NCBI GenBank assembly: GCA_024681855.1
Contig: JAILAB010000041.1
Coordinates: 1-46,844, forward strand
Length of the DNA: 46,844 nt
Reading direction: 5' to 3'
Source of the DNA: Elusimicrobiales bacterium
Lineage (GTDB): Bacteria; Elusimicrobiota; Elusimicrobia; Elusimicrobiales; UBA9959
The position numbers and the translations under genes are program-made. How positions within the stretch are numbered: position 1 is the first letter of the stretch; each line of letters starts with the position of its first letter. This document shows positions 1 through 8,626 of the stretch, piece by piece. Under the pieces are notes generated by a model that had not been told where the DNA came from, searched no databases, and worked only from the letters and a program-made list of their open reading frames with translations.

Positions 1-117
1 CTTTATGTCTCAGGCGTGCAGGATTCTATACTGAAAGTGTCTTCCCAAAAAAATTCTTCAGTTGCGCCTTCCGGACCTGCTGACAGCTCCTCTTCTGAGC
101 AGGCTGCCGTTAAATAG
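1..117 (+). CDS. C-terminal end of an unidentified protein (partial)
   Basis: Frame 1 is open from the first base to a TAG at 115-117, giving 38 residues that begin LYVSGVQDSILKV and end in a Ser/Ala/Pro-rich tail (SSSSEQAAVK). The low-complexity tail resembles the hydrophilic tails of small membrane or secreted proteins, such as the Ser/Ala-rich end of the protein at 38420-38872, but this may be composition only. The start lies outside the window, so no function can be given. It could also be a chance open frame, although it shares the + orientation of the genes that follow. Confidence 0.45.
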   Translation, partial: LYVSGVQDSILKVSSQKNSSVAPSGPADSSSSEQAAVK

Positions 118-210
118 TATTGCATTTAATGTCATGCCGCAGGCAGATTGCGGCTTTCCATGCCGGAAGCTGATTTGCCATGCGCGGATATTATTGGCTG
201 TATATTAATT

Positions 211-243
211 GGGCTTGGCGGAAATAATATTTCCGTCTTGCCC
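211..243 (+). terminator. hairpin upstream of tldD, possible terminator of the preceding gene
   Basis: CGGAAATA and TATTTCCG are separated by one base (219-235) and flanked by GGGC/GCCC, so the whole element can fold as a long imperfect stem. The following bases are only moderately T-rich (CTTTCG), so termination is plausible but not certain. The element ends 22 bp before the tldD start codon and could instead act in the tldD leader. Confidence 0.35.
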
Positions 244-265
244 TTTCGCACATAATGTTTGATTT

Positions 266-1702
266 ATGCAGAAACTTATTGAAATAGCTGACTATTTAAA
301 AAATAAAGGCGCCCGTTTTGCGGATGCCAGGGAACACTCAGTTAAAGACCGCACTCTTATTACTGAAAATATGCGCATAAACTCTTTCCGGGAGAAAGAG
401 ATTTCGGGTATAGGCATAAGGGTATTGTATGAAAATGGCTGGGGATATTCCTCAACTAAAGATTTTTCCATGAACGGCCTGCAAAAGGCAGCAGACGAGG
501 CCTTGAGGCTTGCTAAAGCTGCAAATTCAATTTCATCAGAAAAAATTGATTATGCGTTTGAGCCGGTGCATTTGGACCGTTTTGCGACCAAAATACAGAT
601 TGATCCTTTTCAAATAGATCCGGCGGAACAGGCCTCTCTAATGCTTGCTGCCTCCCGCAAAATGCTGAAAAGCCGTGATATTTTCAAGACCATAGGTTAT
701 GTTTATTTTAAGAGACAGGAAAGAAAATACGCAAGCACGGATGGATCCCAGATAGAGACCGTTCTTTATTCAGTTCTTCCCGAAATGATTGCCATCGCAA
801 AGGCTAACGGAGAGGTAAAGAGCCGGACTTGGATGCCTAATGCCTGCAATGCCGGTTATGAATATTTTAAAGAGCTTCCATTTATGGAAAATGCGGAAAG
901 AATAGCTGCCCAGGCCAGGGAGCATTGCTTTGCGCGCCAATGTTCTGAAGGCAAAACAAATCTTATACTTGATCCTCTGAATCTGTCCCTTACCATGCAT
1001 GAATCAGTAGGCCACCCGACTGAATTAGATCGCGTATTGGGCTATGAGGAGTCATGTGCTGGCCGCAGCTTCGCCACTTTAGACAAGCTTAAGAATTTCC
1101 GCTATGGCTCAGATAAGGTGACATTCATTGCTGACAATACTATGGAAGGCGGGCTTGCAAGCTATGGCTATGACGACGAAGGCGTTAAATGCCAAAAATG
1201 GAAAATGATAGACGAGGGAATTTTAGTGGATTATAGCGCTCCACGAGAATTGGCAAAAAAAATAGGCAAGGAGCGCTCTAACGGAAGCTGCCGCGCAGAG
1301 CTTTACAATAATGTTCCGATAACACGAATCCCTAATCTCTATCTTGCCCCTGGCGAGAAAATCCTTTCCAAGGAGGAGATAATAGCAGACACAAAGGATG
1401 GCATTTATATTGAAGGCCGCGGTTCTTTCAGCATAGATCAGATGCGGCTTAATATGCAGTTCGGCGGCGATGCTTTTTGGGAAGTTAAAAACGGCCATAT
1501 AACCGGAATGCTTAAAGATGTGGTTTATAATGCTATTTCATATGAGTTTTGGCGCAGCTGCGACGCTGTTGCCGACAGCCGTGAATTTGAAAAGGCCGGT
1601 TTTATAAGCTGCGGCAAGGGAGATCCTATGCAGATAGGACAGATGACTCATGGCGCAAGCCCTGCCCGTTTCCGCAATATAATGGTTAGGAGGGGAAAAT
1701 AA
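266..1702 (+). CDS. tldD: TldD family metalloprotease
   Basis: This 478-residue protein is the catalytic subunit of the TldD/TldE zinc metalloprotease, which in the known family proteolyses unstructured peptides, including microcin B17 precursor and CcdA antitoxin. The zinc motif HESVGH is visible at residues 245-250. The family's conserved C-terminal Cys-Gly-Lys-Gly segment (SCGKGDPMQ) is also present, and length is normal. The stop overlaps the next start by one base (TAATG), so TldD and TldE are translationally coupled, as expected for a heterodimer. No clear Shine-Dalgarno precedes the ATG. No peptide-modification genes are nearby, so the substrate is unknown. Identification is secure; the physiological target is not. 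Confidence 0.93.
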   Translation: MQKLIEIADYLKNKGARFADAREHSVKDRTLITENMRINSFREKEISGIGIRVLYENGWGYSSTKDFSMNGLQKAADEALRLAKAANSISSEKIDYAFEPVHLDRFATKIQIDPFQIDPAEQASLMLAASRKMLKSRDIFKTIGYVYFKRQERKYASTDGSQIETVLYSVLPEMIAIAKANGEVKSRTWMPNACNAGYEYFKELPFMENAERIAAQAREHCFARQCSEGKTNLILDPLNLSLTMHESVGHPTELDRVLGYEESCAGRSFATLDKLKNFRYGSDKVTFIADNTMEGGLASYGYDDEGVKCQKWKMIDEGILVDYSAPRELAKKIGKERSNGSCRAELYNNVPITRIPNLYLAPGEKILSKEEIIADTKDGIYIEGRGSFSIDQMRLNMQFGGDAFWEVKNGHITGMLKDVVYNAISYEFWRSCDAVADSREFEKAGFISCGKGDPMQIGQMTHGASPARFRNIMVRRGK

Positions 1703-3006
1703 TGAAAGAGCTTAAAAAAAACATAAGAGGAATTTTAGGCAAGCCCTCCACAGATCATTTGGTGCTTAGCCCGGTGCAGAAAGACATTCATTTCATAAGA
1801 TTTTCTAATAATGGCGTTAACAGGGAAAATCTTTTTGACCGCAAGGTGGAAACTGCCATTGAGGCTGGAGTAAATGGCAGGACAGCCCTGCTTACTATTG
1901 ATGGACAGGAAAGTTCCTCTGTGGAAGCAGCGGCAGCAAAAGCCCGCCAGACAGCGGAGCTATTGCCGGAAGACCCAGAATATATGCCTCCAGTTACAAA
2001 AGAAGAAACGGCTGGCATTAAGACAGTAAGCATAGTTTATGATCCTATCCCGGTAGAAGAAAAATATACTCTGCTTTCTCACATTTTTGCCGCCATGAAG
2101 AATGCGGGCCTGGTTTCAGCAGGAAGCCTGGCATCTTCTGTTACGGAACATGCCGTTTTTAATACTAAAGGCGTAAATCTGTCTCATTATTCCTTAGATT
2201 ATGCTCTAAATGTAACTGCAATGAGCGGCAAGAGCGCATTTAAGGATTTTTACTATGGCAGCGATCTAAAAAAACTGGATTTGGAGAATTTTATCAACAA
2301 TCTTACGGAGAAAGCGAAGCTTGCGTCAAAGGTGAAAACTCAGGATGCCGGCAAATATGCGGTAATTCTGGGGCCTGACGCGACCGCAGAGCTTTTGGCT
2401 TTTTTCTATTATTATGCCTTTGACAGAAAGAAGATAGATGAGGGGCTTAGCAGCCTTGCTTCGCGCATGGATAAGGAAATTGCCGTTAAGGATTTTCACT
2501 TTTTCAGCGATCCCTATGACCCTGACATGAAAGTTAATCCTCCTTTTGACGCAAAAACAGGCATGCCATGCCGGCGGGTGGAGCTTATAAAAGAAGGTCA
2601 TTTCCAGGAGGCATTCTGTACGCGATATTATGCAAAAAAGAACGGTTTTGTTCCTTGCGGCAATGGCATAATGAATACCAAGTATAATCTTTCAGTTGAA
2701 GGGAAGAATAAGACATTGGAACAGATGGCTGCGGATATAGGCAATGGCCTTTTCATAAACAGCTTTTTCTATATCAGGGTTGTAGATGAGATGGATTCAG
2801 TGTTTACAGGCATGACTCGCAATGGCGTTTTCCGCATAAAGAACGGAAAACTCATAAATGCCGTGAACAATTTCCGCTTTAACCAGAATGTTTTTGAAAT
2901 GCTGGCTAACATAATAGATATAGGCGAGGCGCGCAATACTGAATTCGGGCGTTTCCCATACCTTGCGGTGAAAGATTTTAATCTTGTGAGCCAAACTGAA
3001 TTTTAA
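1702..3006 (+). CDS. tldE: TldE/PmbA family protein
   Basis: This 434-residue protein follows tldD with a one-base overlap and is the expected non-catalytic partner. It lacks an HExxxH motif, as TldE subunits do, and keeps the family's C-terminal region (GNGIMNTKYNLSVEG, then a MTRNGVFRIKNGKL stretch). In the known complex TldE pairs with TldD to form the closed protease chamber. The symbol pmbA is equally used. The + strand continues 62 bp later with the HEAT-repeat gene, which may share the transcript because no terminator is visible between them. Confidence 0.9.
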   Translation: MKELKKNIRGILGKPSTDHLVLSPVQKDIHFIRFSNNGVNRENLFDRKVETAIEAGVNGRTALLTIDGQESSSVEAAAAKARQTAELLPEDPEYMPPVTKEETAGIKTVSIVYDPIPVEEKYTLLSHIFAAMKNAGLVSAGSLASSVTEHAVFNTKGVNLSHYSLDYALNVTAMSGKSAFKDFYYGSDLKKLDLENFINNLTEKAKLASKVKTQDAGKYAVILGPDATAELLAFFYYYAFDRKKIDEGLSSLASRMDKEIAVKDFHFFSDPYDPDMKVNPPFDAKTGMPCRRVELIKEGHFQEAFCTRYYAKKNGFVPCGNGIMNTKYNLSVEGKNKTLEQMAADIGNGLFINSFFYIRVVDEMDSVFTGMTRNGVFRIKNGKLINAVNNFRFNQNVFEMLANIIDIGEARNTEFGRFPYLAVKDFNLVSQTEF

Positions 3007-3068
3007 ATTCATATGTTCAGAAATTGGCTTTTAGATGTATTAAATATAAGTTTTATGGAGCATGGAAT

Positions 3069-4085
3069 ATGGAGATAGATAAAGAGCAGCTGAAAGAAAA
3101 TGCAGAAAACTTAAAGCAGTCTGGGGCAGAAATAGGAAGTCTTATTTTTTGGATTGCAAAAACGTATTTTGGCGACAAGAAAAAGACTATGCCTGAACTT
3201 TGCGACGGAATAGTGAATCAAAGCAAATGGGGAAGAATTTACGCATCATCAATGATACTCAAAAAGATAACAGAAGAAGATGCGCCCATAGCCGTGCCTG
3301 CGCTTATAGAAGCTTTAATTGATGTTGAAAAGAGCGTTGCGGTAAATGCCGCATCAGCTCTTGGCAAGCTTGGCAGCAAGGCAGCATTTTCAATCTATGC
3401 ACTAAAAAATTGCGCGGAAGCTCATCTTGCTGAAGAGGCCAGGGCTGCAGCTGAATCTGCCTTATCTCATACTGGCAGCCAAATAGAGCTTGGATTTGCT
3501 GATGCCGTTACATATTTAAAGCATCAGAATCCTTTTATCCGCCGTTATGCGGCAGATCTGATAGCAGCGCTAGGCCCTGCTGCCAGGAATGCCGTGCCTT
3601 TTCTCAAGGAAGCCGCTAAAGATGAGGATTCCAGCGTCCGCTCAGCCGTTATAAAGGCTCTAGGAACTATGGGAAAATATGCTGCCCCAGCAGCATCAAT
3701 CATAGTGGAAAAGCTTACCTTAGATAACGACATGGAGGTAAAGCAGGAAGCTATTCTTGCTTTGCTTAACATGGGCTCGGCAGTGCCAGGCGTTAAAGAA
3801 TCTCTAGTAGAGATTGCCTCAAGCTCTGATAAGGAACTGAGCGAATTCCTTTTAGGAAATATCAGCAAGCTCGGAGAAGATGCTCTTCCAATGTTAATGA
3901 AAGCATTAAAAGAGGGAACTGCCACTCAGAAGAGAAAAGCGGCCCAGTCCCTTGGAGAGCTTGGAGCAGCTGGAAAAGATGCCTTAAAGCTGCTTGAAGA
4001 AGCTTTAATGTCCGATGATGCCTTATTGCGCGGCATTGCAAAAAACTCAATGCATAAAATAAAATCACAGGCCGGGATTTTTTAA
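3069..4085 (+). CDS. HEAT-repeat protein
   Basis: About 338 residues made almost wholly of helical HEAT/PBS-lyase-like repeats, for example AVPALIEALIDVEKSVAVN and NAVPFLKEAAKDEDSSVRS, recurring every ~35-40 residues. Such solenoids bind proteins and carry no catalytic motif; none is seen here. An open frame extends to a TTG at 3024, but the ATG at 3069 has a GGAG-type ribosome site about 7 bases upstream and is preferred. No signal peptide or membrane segment is evident, so it is probably cytoplasmic. It sits between tldE and hldD and its partner is unknown. Confidence 0.75.
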   Translation: MEIDKEQLKENAENLKQSGAEIGSLIFWIAKTYFGDKKKTMPELCDGIVNQSKWGRIYASSMILKKITEEDAPIAVPALIEALIDVEKSVAVNAASALGKLGSKAAFSIYALKNCAEAHLAEEARAAAESALSHTGSQIELGFADAVTYLKHQNPFIRRYAADLIAALGPAARNAVPFLKEAAKDEDSSVRSAVIKALGTMGKYAAPAASIIVEKLTLDNDMEVKQEAILALLNMGSAVPGVKESLVEIASSSDKELSEFLLGNISKLGEDALPMLMKALKEGTATQKRKAAQSLGELGAAGKDALKLLEEALMSDDALLRGIAKNSMHKIKSQAGIF

Positions 4086-4134
4086 TCAGCTTTAGTTAAT
4101 TGGTATAAAGTTAAATATTTTTATAGGAGAATTT

Positions 4135-5121
4135 ATGATCATTGTAACAGGCGGAGCCGGATTCATCGGCTCTAACATCGTAGCGGAACTTGAAAAACAA
4201 GGATATAAGGATATAGCTGTAATTGACTGGCTTGGCAAAGATGACAAATGGAAGAACATCGCAAAGCGTGAGCTGGCTGCAGTTATAGCGCCGGAAGGTA
4301 TTTTCGCATACCTGGATGACCATGTTGCGGAAATTGAGGCTGTTATTCACATGGGAGCAATTTCCACTACCACTGAAACAGATGCTGACCTTATATTAAG
4401 TTCAAATTTCCAGCTCACATGGGCATTATGGTGCTGGTGCAGGGATTTCTCCAAACGTTTCATTTATGCTTCTTCTGCCGCCACATACGGCGATGGCAGC
4501 CTGGGCTTCAAAGATGATGAAAGCCAGGAATTCCTGAATTCTCTGCGTCCTCTGAATAAATATGGCTGGAGCAAGGCCCTGTTTGACAGAAAGGCTGCCC
4601 GCGAGCTTTCCGAAGGGAGAGGCTGCCCTCCGCAGCATGCCGGTCTTAAATTTTTCAATGTGTATGGCCCTAATGAATATCATAAAGGCGGGCAGAAAAG
4701 CGTAGTGGCTCATATTTTCCCAGTGATAAAAGCCAATCAGGAAGTAAAACTTTTCAAGTCATATAATCCTAAATATAAAGATGGCTGGCAGCTGAGGGAT
4801 TTCGTATGGGTAGGCGATATTGTTTCTGTTATCATGTGGCTGCTGAAAAATCCTAAGGTTTCCGGACTTTTCAATGTAGGCACAGGCCATGCCCGTTCTT
4901 TTTATGATCTTGCTAAAGCGGCTTGGGAAGCTATTGGGATGCAGCCAAAAATAGGCTTTAAGGAAATGCCTGAGGAACTTCGCGGAAAATACCAGTATTA
5001 TACTCAGGCTGACCTTGCGAAGCTGCGCAAGGCTGGATATGATGCCCCTATGACAAGCCTTGAAGAAGGCGTAAGACAGTATGTGCAGGATTATCTGAAC
5101 ACTGATGATCCTTACAGATAG
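4135..5121 (+). CDS. hldD: ADP-L-glycero-D-manno-heptose 6-epimerase
   Basis: This 328-residue SDR-type epimerase converts ADP-D-glycero- to ADP-L-glycero-D-manno-heptose, the donor for lipopolysaccharide inner core and for some protein heptosyltransferases. Visible motifs are the NADP-binding GGAGFIGSN at the very N-terminus, YASSAATYGDG with the active-site Ser/Thr region, and the catalytic YGWSK. The closing segments (FKSY, DGWQLRDFVWVGD, GLFNVGTG) are typical HldD. An AGGAG ribosome site lies just upstream of the ATG. It is followed by a hairpin terminator candidate. A heptosyltransferase that could use this pathway's products is encoded at 31041-32489 in the same window. Confidence 0.92.
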   Translation: MIIVTGGAGFIGSNIVAELEKQGYKDIAVIDWLGKDDKWKNIAKRELAAVIAPEGIFAYLDDHVAEIEAVIHMGAISTTTETDADLILSSNFQLTWALWCWCRDFSKRFIYASSAATYGDGSLGFKDDESQEFLNSLRPLNKYGWSKALFDRKAARELSEGRGCPPQHAGLKFFNVYGPNEYHKGGQKSVVAHIFPVIKANQEVKLFKSYNPKYKDGWQLRDFVWVGDIVSVIMWLLKNPKVSGLFNVGTGHARSFYDLAKAAWEAIGMQPKIGFKEMPEELRGKYQYYTQADLAKLRKAGYDAPMTSLEEGVRQYVQDYLNTDDPYR

Positions 5122-5143
5122 TTAGCCTATAAGATTATTTGAT

Positions 5144-5170
5144 AAGAGCAATTGGGGCATTGCTCTTTAA
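5144..5170 (+). terminator. probable rho-independent terminator of hldD
   Basis: AAGAGCAAT and ATTGCTCTT form a 9-bp stem around a six-base loop, followed by TAATTA. The T-run is short, so strength is uncertain, but the position directly after hldD fits. Confidence 0.5.
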
Positions 5171-5202
5171 TTATGTTCTAAATTGAGGAAAAATAACTGC
5201 CT

Positions 5203-6546
5203 ATGATGAAATTAATGTTTTTTTTCATGTTCGCCATTGCTGCCGGCCCGGCAATGGCAGAAGAAGCGGCTGTGCCGGAATGGGGCATTCTTGTCTATTC
5301 TAACGGACAGGACAAGACATCAAAATCTTCTGCCGAAAAAAAAGCTGCAATTCTTGAAAATCAGGGGTCTTCCAAAAATGTTTCCATACTGCTTGAGCTT
5401 GGCCTTATGGATAATGTCTCAACTGTTGATCCCAAAATAGTGCGGAGATATGTTTTGAAAAAACATTCGCACGGGGATCTTGAAAGCAGAGAAGACATTA
5501 AACTGAAAACGCCAGCAGAATATGAGCGGGAAGGCATTGACATGCAGCGCCTTGATGACTTGGAAGATTTCATAAAATGGGCAAAAAAAGTTAGTCCGGC
5601 TAAACATTATGCGCTTATTCTTTGGAGCAGATATGCGAATTATCCGTTAAGATGCATGAATACCTGTTTTGCGTATAAGGAAGACATTTCAGCTGAAAAG
5701 ACAGCGGACGCAATCAAAAAAGCCGGAGGAGTGGATATTATAGTAATGGATGCTCCAATGCTTCAGACTGCCGATTGGATTTACGAATTTGACGGCGCGG
5801 CAAAATATTATGTCGGCGCGCAAGGGTATCCTCCGGAAAACGGATATGTTTCTGGGGAATTGTTAAAAAAACTAAACAAGGGTTCTGTTTCGCCAATGCA
5901 GGCAGCTGATTTTTTTGCCGCATTGGCTGAAAAGCAGGTTCTTGACGATGAACAACAGGAGAGAAAAAAACGAACTTCAAATGTTTATATATCAACCGCA
6001 GGTTATTCTTATGGCATGGCTGATATTTCCGTGATTGCCTCCGTAAAAAAAGAGGCTGAACAGCTTGCTCTTGCTATAATGGAATCAAAACAGCAAAAAG
6101 AGGCAGCGGAAGCATTGTCTAATACGCTTTCCTTTGACAAAGGGAGAATTATTGATTTGCTGGATTTTTCCCTGCAGGCAGAAAAATATATTTCTGACAA
6201 AAAAGTTTCGGATGCGGCAAATAATCTGAAAGAGCAGATAAAGAAAACCGTTAAGGCCAATTATAAAAGAGATGAGAAACTCTCTTTCCGCGATGACATT
6301 CTTTACAGCCGCTCAGGGGGCATTTCAGTATTTTTGCCTGAGATCCCCAGGAGAGACCATTTCAGCCGCAAATGGAATGTCAAAGACGGAACATGGGAAA
6401 CTTTCCGCCGCTGGATATATTCAATAGACGAAAACTCTTCATCATCAAAATTAAATGGAGAAAAAAATCCGTTTGAGTCGCAGCCTTGCGTCTATAATAC
6501 CGTGACTGGCAGGAGCGGTTATTATACTTGTCCTAGCAATATGTAA
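5203..6546 (+). CDS. exported clostripain-like (family C11) protein, probably catalytically inactive
   Basis: The 447-residue product starts with a signal peptide (MMKLMFFFMFAIAAGPAMA, cleavage expected after AMA) and then follows the C11/clostripain layout: a WGILVYSNGQD opening, DLEDFIKWAKK and KHYALILWSR, later DIIVMDAP and YYVGAQGYPPENG. In active members the strand after 'ALILW' carries the catalytic His (usually HG) and the later strand ends in Asp-Ala-Cys. Here these read WSRYAN and MDAP, so both catalytic residues look replaced. That suggests a pseudo-peptidase with a binding role at the cell surface or in the periplasm. The best Shine-Dalgarno (GAGGA) lies unusually far, about 15 bases, from the ATG. 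A strong terminator follows. Confidence 0.7.
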   Translation: MMKLMFFFMFAIAAGPAMAEEAAVPEWGILVYSNGQDKTSKSSAEKKAAILENQGSSKNVSILLELGLMDNVSTVDPKIVRRYVLKKHSHGDLESREDIKLKTPAEYEREGIDMQRLDDLEDFIKWAKKVSPAKHYALILWSRYANYPLRCMNTCFAYKEDISAEKTADAIKKAGGVDIIVMDAPMLQTADWIYEFDGAAKYYVGAQGYPPENGYVSGELLKKLNKGSVSPMQAADFFAALAEKQVLDDEQQERKKRTSNVYISTAGYSYGMADISVIASVKKEAEQLALAIMESKQQKEAAEALSNTLSFDKGRIIDLLDFSLQAEKYISDKKVSDAANNLKEQIKKTVKANYKRDEKLSFRDDILYSRSGGISVFLPEIPRRDHFSRKWNVKDGTWETFRRWIYSIDENSSSSKLNGEKNPFESQPCVYNTVTGRSGYYTCPSNM

Positions 6547-6566
6547 AATATAAAAATCAAATTAAT

Positions 6567-6609
6567 AATAGAAACGGCTTGCATAAAATGGAAGCCGTTT
6601 CTATTTTAT
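6567..6609 (+). terminator. strong rho-independent terminator
   Basis: AATAGAAACGGCTT pairs perfectly with AAGCCGTTTCTATT (14 bp) around an 11-base loop and is followed by TTAT. A/T-rich flanks on both sides could let it work in both directions. It separates the clostripain-like gene from the MATE gene. Confidence 0.85.
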
Positions 6610-6656
6610 AAAGCATGAACACAAATAAAAATAAAATAATGGATAAGGATATCCTT

Positions 6657-8003
6657 ATGGAACAGCGCGGAACAGTGAAAGAAATTCTAACCGTGGCTTA
6701 TCCGCTGATAATTTCCACGGCCAGCAGCACGGTGATGCAGTTCATAAACAGAATGTTCCTTGCGCATTACAGCGCTGAGGCTATGGCTGCCTGTGTACCA
6801 GGCGGCATACTCGCATTTACATTCCTCTGTTTTTTCATGGGTCTGGTAAACTATTCAAACGCATTTGTTTCCCAGTATTTCGGCAAGGGACAGCGGAGCA
6901 ACATATCCCGCAGCGTATGGCAGGCTATATGGCTTGCCATAGCCGCAGGCATTATAATTCAGATTACCATTCCGATAGGCTATTTCATAATAGGCCATGC
7001 CGGGCATGACCCTGCCGTAGCAGTGCTTGAAAAGGAATATTTCTTCTGGCTTACGATTTTCTCCGTATTGCCTCTTACTGGCAGTGCCCTGGCTTCGTTT
7101 TACACCGGGCAGGGCCGGACAAAATACACAATGTTCGCAAATATATGCGGCAATATAGCTTGCGTATTGTTCTCTTATTGGTTTATTTTTGGCGGCATGG
7201 GCTTGCCGCCGCTAGGCATAAAAGGCGCAGCCATGGCATCAGCCTGCGGCGGCGCGGTAGTTACATCTATTCTGCTTGCATTCGTGTTTTCCGCAGCAAA
7301 CAGGGCAAGATACCGTATAGACAAATTCTGGCGTATGGATATGGAATTTTTCTGGCGCATGATACGTTTCGGCTCAGCGAACGGTATAGGATTCCTGCTT
7401 GAAATATGCGGATTCAGTGCATTTGTCTTTATGATAGGAAGCCTTGATAAAATATCGCTTGCCGCAAACAATATTGTGGCATCAGTAAACAACATTGCTT
7501 TTATGCCAATAATAGGAGTAGGCACTGCGGCATTGACGCTAGTAGGAAAATATATAGGCATGAATGACATTCCTGCGGCGGAAAAGACAGTATACCGCAG
7601 CGCAGCCATAGCGATTTCTTATGCTGTTTTTATCGGGACTCTTTTCTTCTGTTTTCCCGGAATGTTCGTTAACATATTCGGCGGGGCAGGCCCGGATTAT
7701 GCGGAAATACTTCCGCTTGCACGCCGTCTTATGGGGGTGCTGGCATTTGCCATACTGTTTGACGGCATAGGAATAGTTTTTGCGGATTCCCTGCGCGGGG
7801 CTGGGGACACAAAAGCCGCTATGATTATAGGCATTGGAACAACATTGATTGTGTTTATCCCTATTACATGGGCAGCCATACATTATACCCATTCCGTGAT
7901 TTATGCCTGGGGAGGGTACGGCATTTTTGCAACTGTATATTTCATTATGGCTTTGCTGCGCTTCCGCAGCGGCGCATGGAAAAAAATAAAGCTTATAAAA
8001 TAA
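6657..8003 (+). CDS. MATE family efflux transporter
   Basis: A hydrophobic protein of about 448 residues with roughly twelve membrane segments in two similar halves, matching the MATE family (Na+ or H+ driven export of drugs or metabolites across the inner membrane). Typical features are PLIISTASSTVMQFINRMFL near the N-terminus, QYFGKG after TM2-3, and GAGDTKAAMIIG in the second half. Three ATGs lie at 6615, 6639 and 6657; the last has an AAGGA ribosome site seven bases upstream and leaves a normal N-terminus, whereas 6615 would start right at the preceding terminator. Substrate cannot be deduced. Confidence 0.88.
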   Translation: MEQRGTVKEILTVAYPLIISTASSTVMQFINRMFLAHYSAEAMAACVPGGILAFTFLCFFMGLVNYSNAFVSQYFGKGQRSNISRSVWQAIWLAIAAGIIIQITIPIGYFIIGHAGHDPAVAVLEKEYFFWLTIFSVLPLTGSALASFYTGQGRTKYTMFANICGNIACVLFSYWFIFGGMGLPPLGIKGAAMASACGGAVVTSILLAFVFSAANRARYRIDKFWRMDMEFFWRMIRFGSANGIGFLLEICGFSAFVFMIGSLDKISLAANNIVASVNNIAFMPIIGVGTAALTLVGKYIGMNDIPAAEKTVYRSAAIAISYAVFIGTLFFCFPGMFVNIFGGAGPDYAEILPLARRLMGVLAFAILFDGIGIVFADSLRGAGDTKAAMIIGIGTTLIVFIPITWAAIHYTHSVIYAWGGYGIFATVYFIMALLRFRSGAWKKIKLIK

Positions 8004-8080
8004 TTTTATCCGAACATTAATAATGCATCCAGCATGTGTTATTGCTGTCTGCTATTAAAATCTCATTAAGCCTGTCATAA

Positions 8081-8109
8081 TGATTTATCAGCGGTCTTTT
8101 TTCTATAAT
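8081..8109 (+). promoter_or_regulatory. candidate sigma-70 promoter of the YbjN-like gene
   Basis: A perfect TATAAT at 8104-8109 with a weak -35 (TGATTT, 8081-8086) at 17 bp. The predicted transcript would begin near a perfect 12-bp palindrome, AGGCTTAAGCCT (8117-8128), followed by six T's. Confidence 0.4.
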
Positions 8110-8144
8110 GTGATATAGGCTTAAGCCTTTTTTTGGAGCTGATT

Positions 8145-8570
8145 TTGCTAACTAAACAACATTTTTCAGAACTTCTCATGGAATCTGCCCCAGCCAGCAA
8201 GGGGGAGGGGGATTCTTATTATGTTGCTATTCCTCCGGATGAGAAACGCTCTTATGAAGTGATTGCTAATTTTTTTTATGAGAAGGAAAGAATTATTTTT
8301 CTTGCCCATGCTCCAAAAATGAAGCTTAAGCCTTATGATGTGGCTCAGGCCGTGTGTTTTTGCAATAGAATGAACAGGGAATACTTAAACCAGGTAACAT
8401 ATTTTTATGGGGAAGCCAATGAGCTTAGAATGTCTGCCTGTCTTTTCACCGATTGCTATCTGTCTGATGAATACATCGTTCGCAATTTTATTAATTTTTA
8501 TTTAGATGTGTCAGCAAATTTCTTTGCAAGGGCAATGAAGTATTTTGCCATTGACGGCGCAGGCAATTAG
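8145..8570 (+). CDS. YbjN-like domain protein
   Basis: A small acidic protein of 141 residues. The pattern CNRMNREYLNQVTYFY, a middle strand segment and the C-terminal helix NFYLDVSANFFARAMKYF resemble the YbjN / bacterial sensory-transduction-regulator fold (type III chaperone-like). I infer this from pattern only. The start was chosen as TTG at 8145 because GGAG lies six bases upstream (8135-8138); the longer frame to TTG 8133 has no ribosome site. No membrane segment is seen. Its role is unknown. It is isolated between MATE and the converging FkbM gene. Confidence 0.6.
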   Translation: MLTKQHFSELLMESAPASKGEGDSYYVAIPPDEKRSYEVIANFFYEKERIIFLAHAPKMKLKPYDVAQAVCFCNRMNREYLNQVTYFYGEANELRMSACLFTDCYLSDEYIVRNFINFYLDVSANFFARAMKYFAIDGAGN

Positions 8571-8626
8571 ATTTCTCTCAGTTCCCTCAATCATTTCTTA
8601 AGCTTATTAATTTGTGACTATAGCTT

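Noticed and set aside
8117-8134. AGGCTTAAGCCT plus T-run as a terminator
   Set aside because: A perfect palindrome with no loop bases makes a poor terminator, and it lies right in front of a gene rather than after one.
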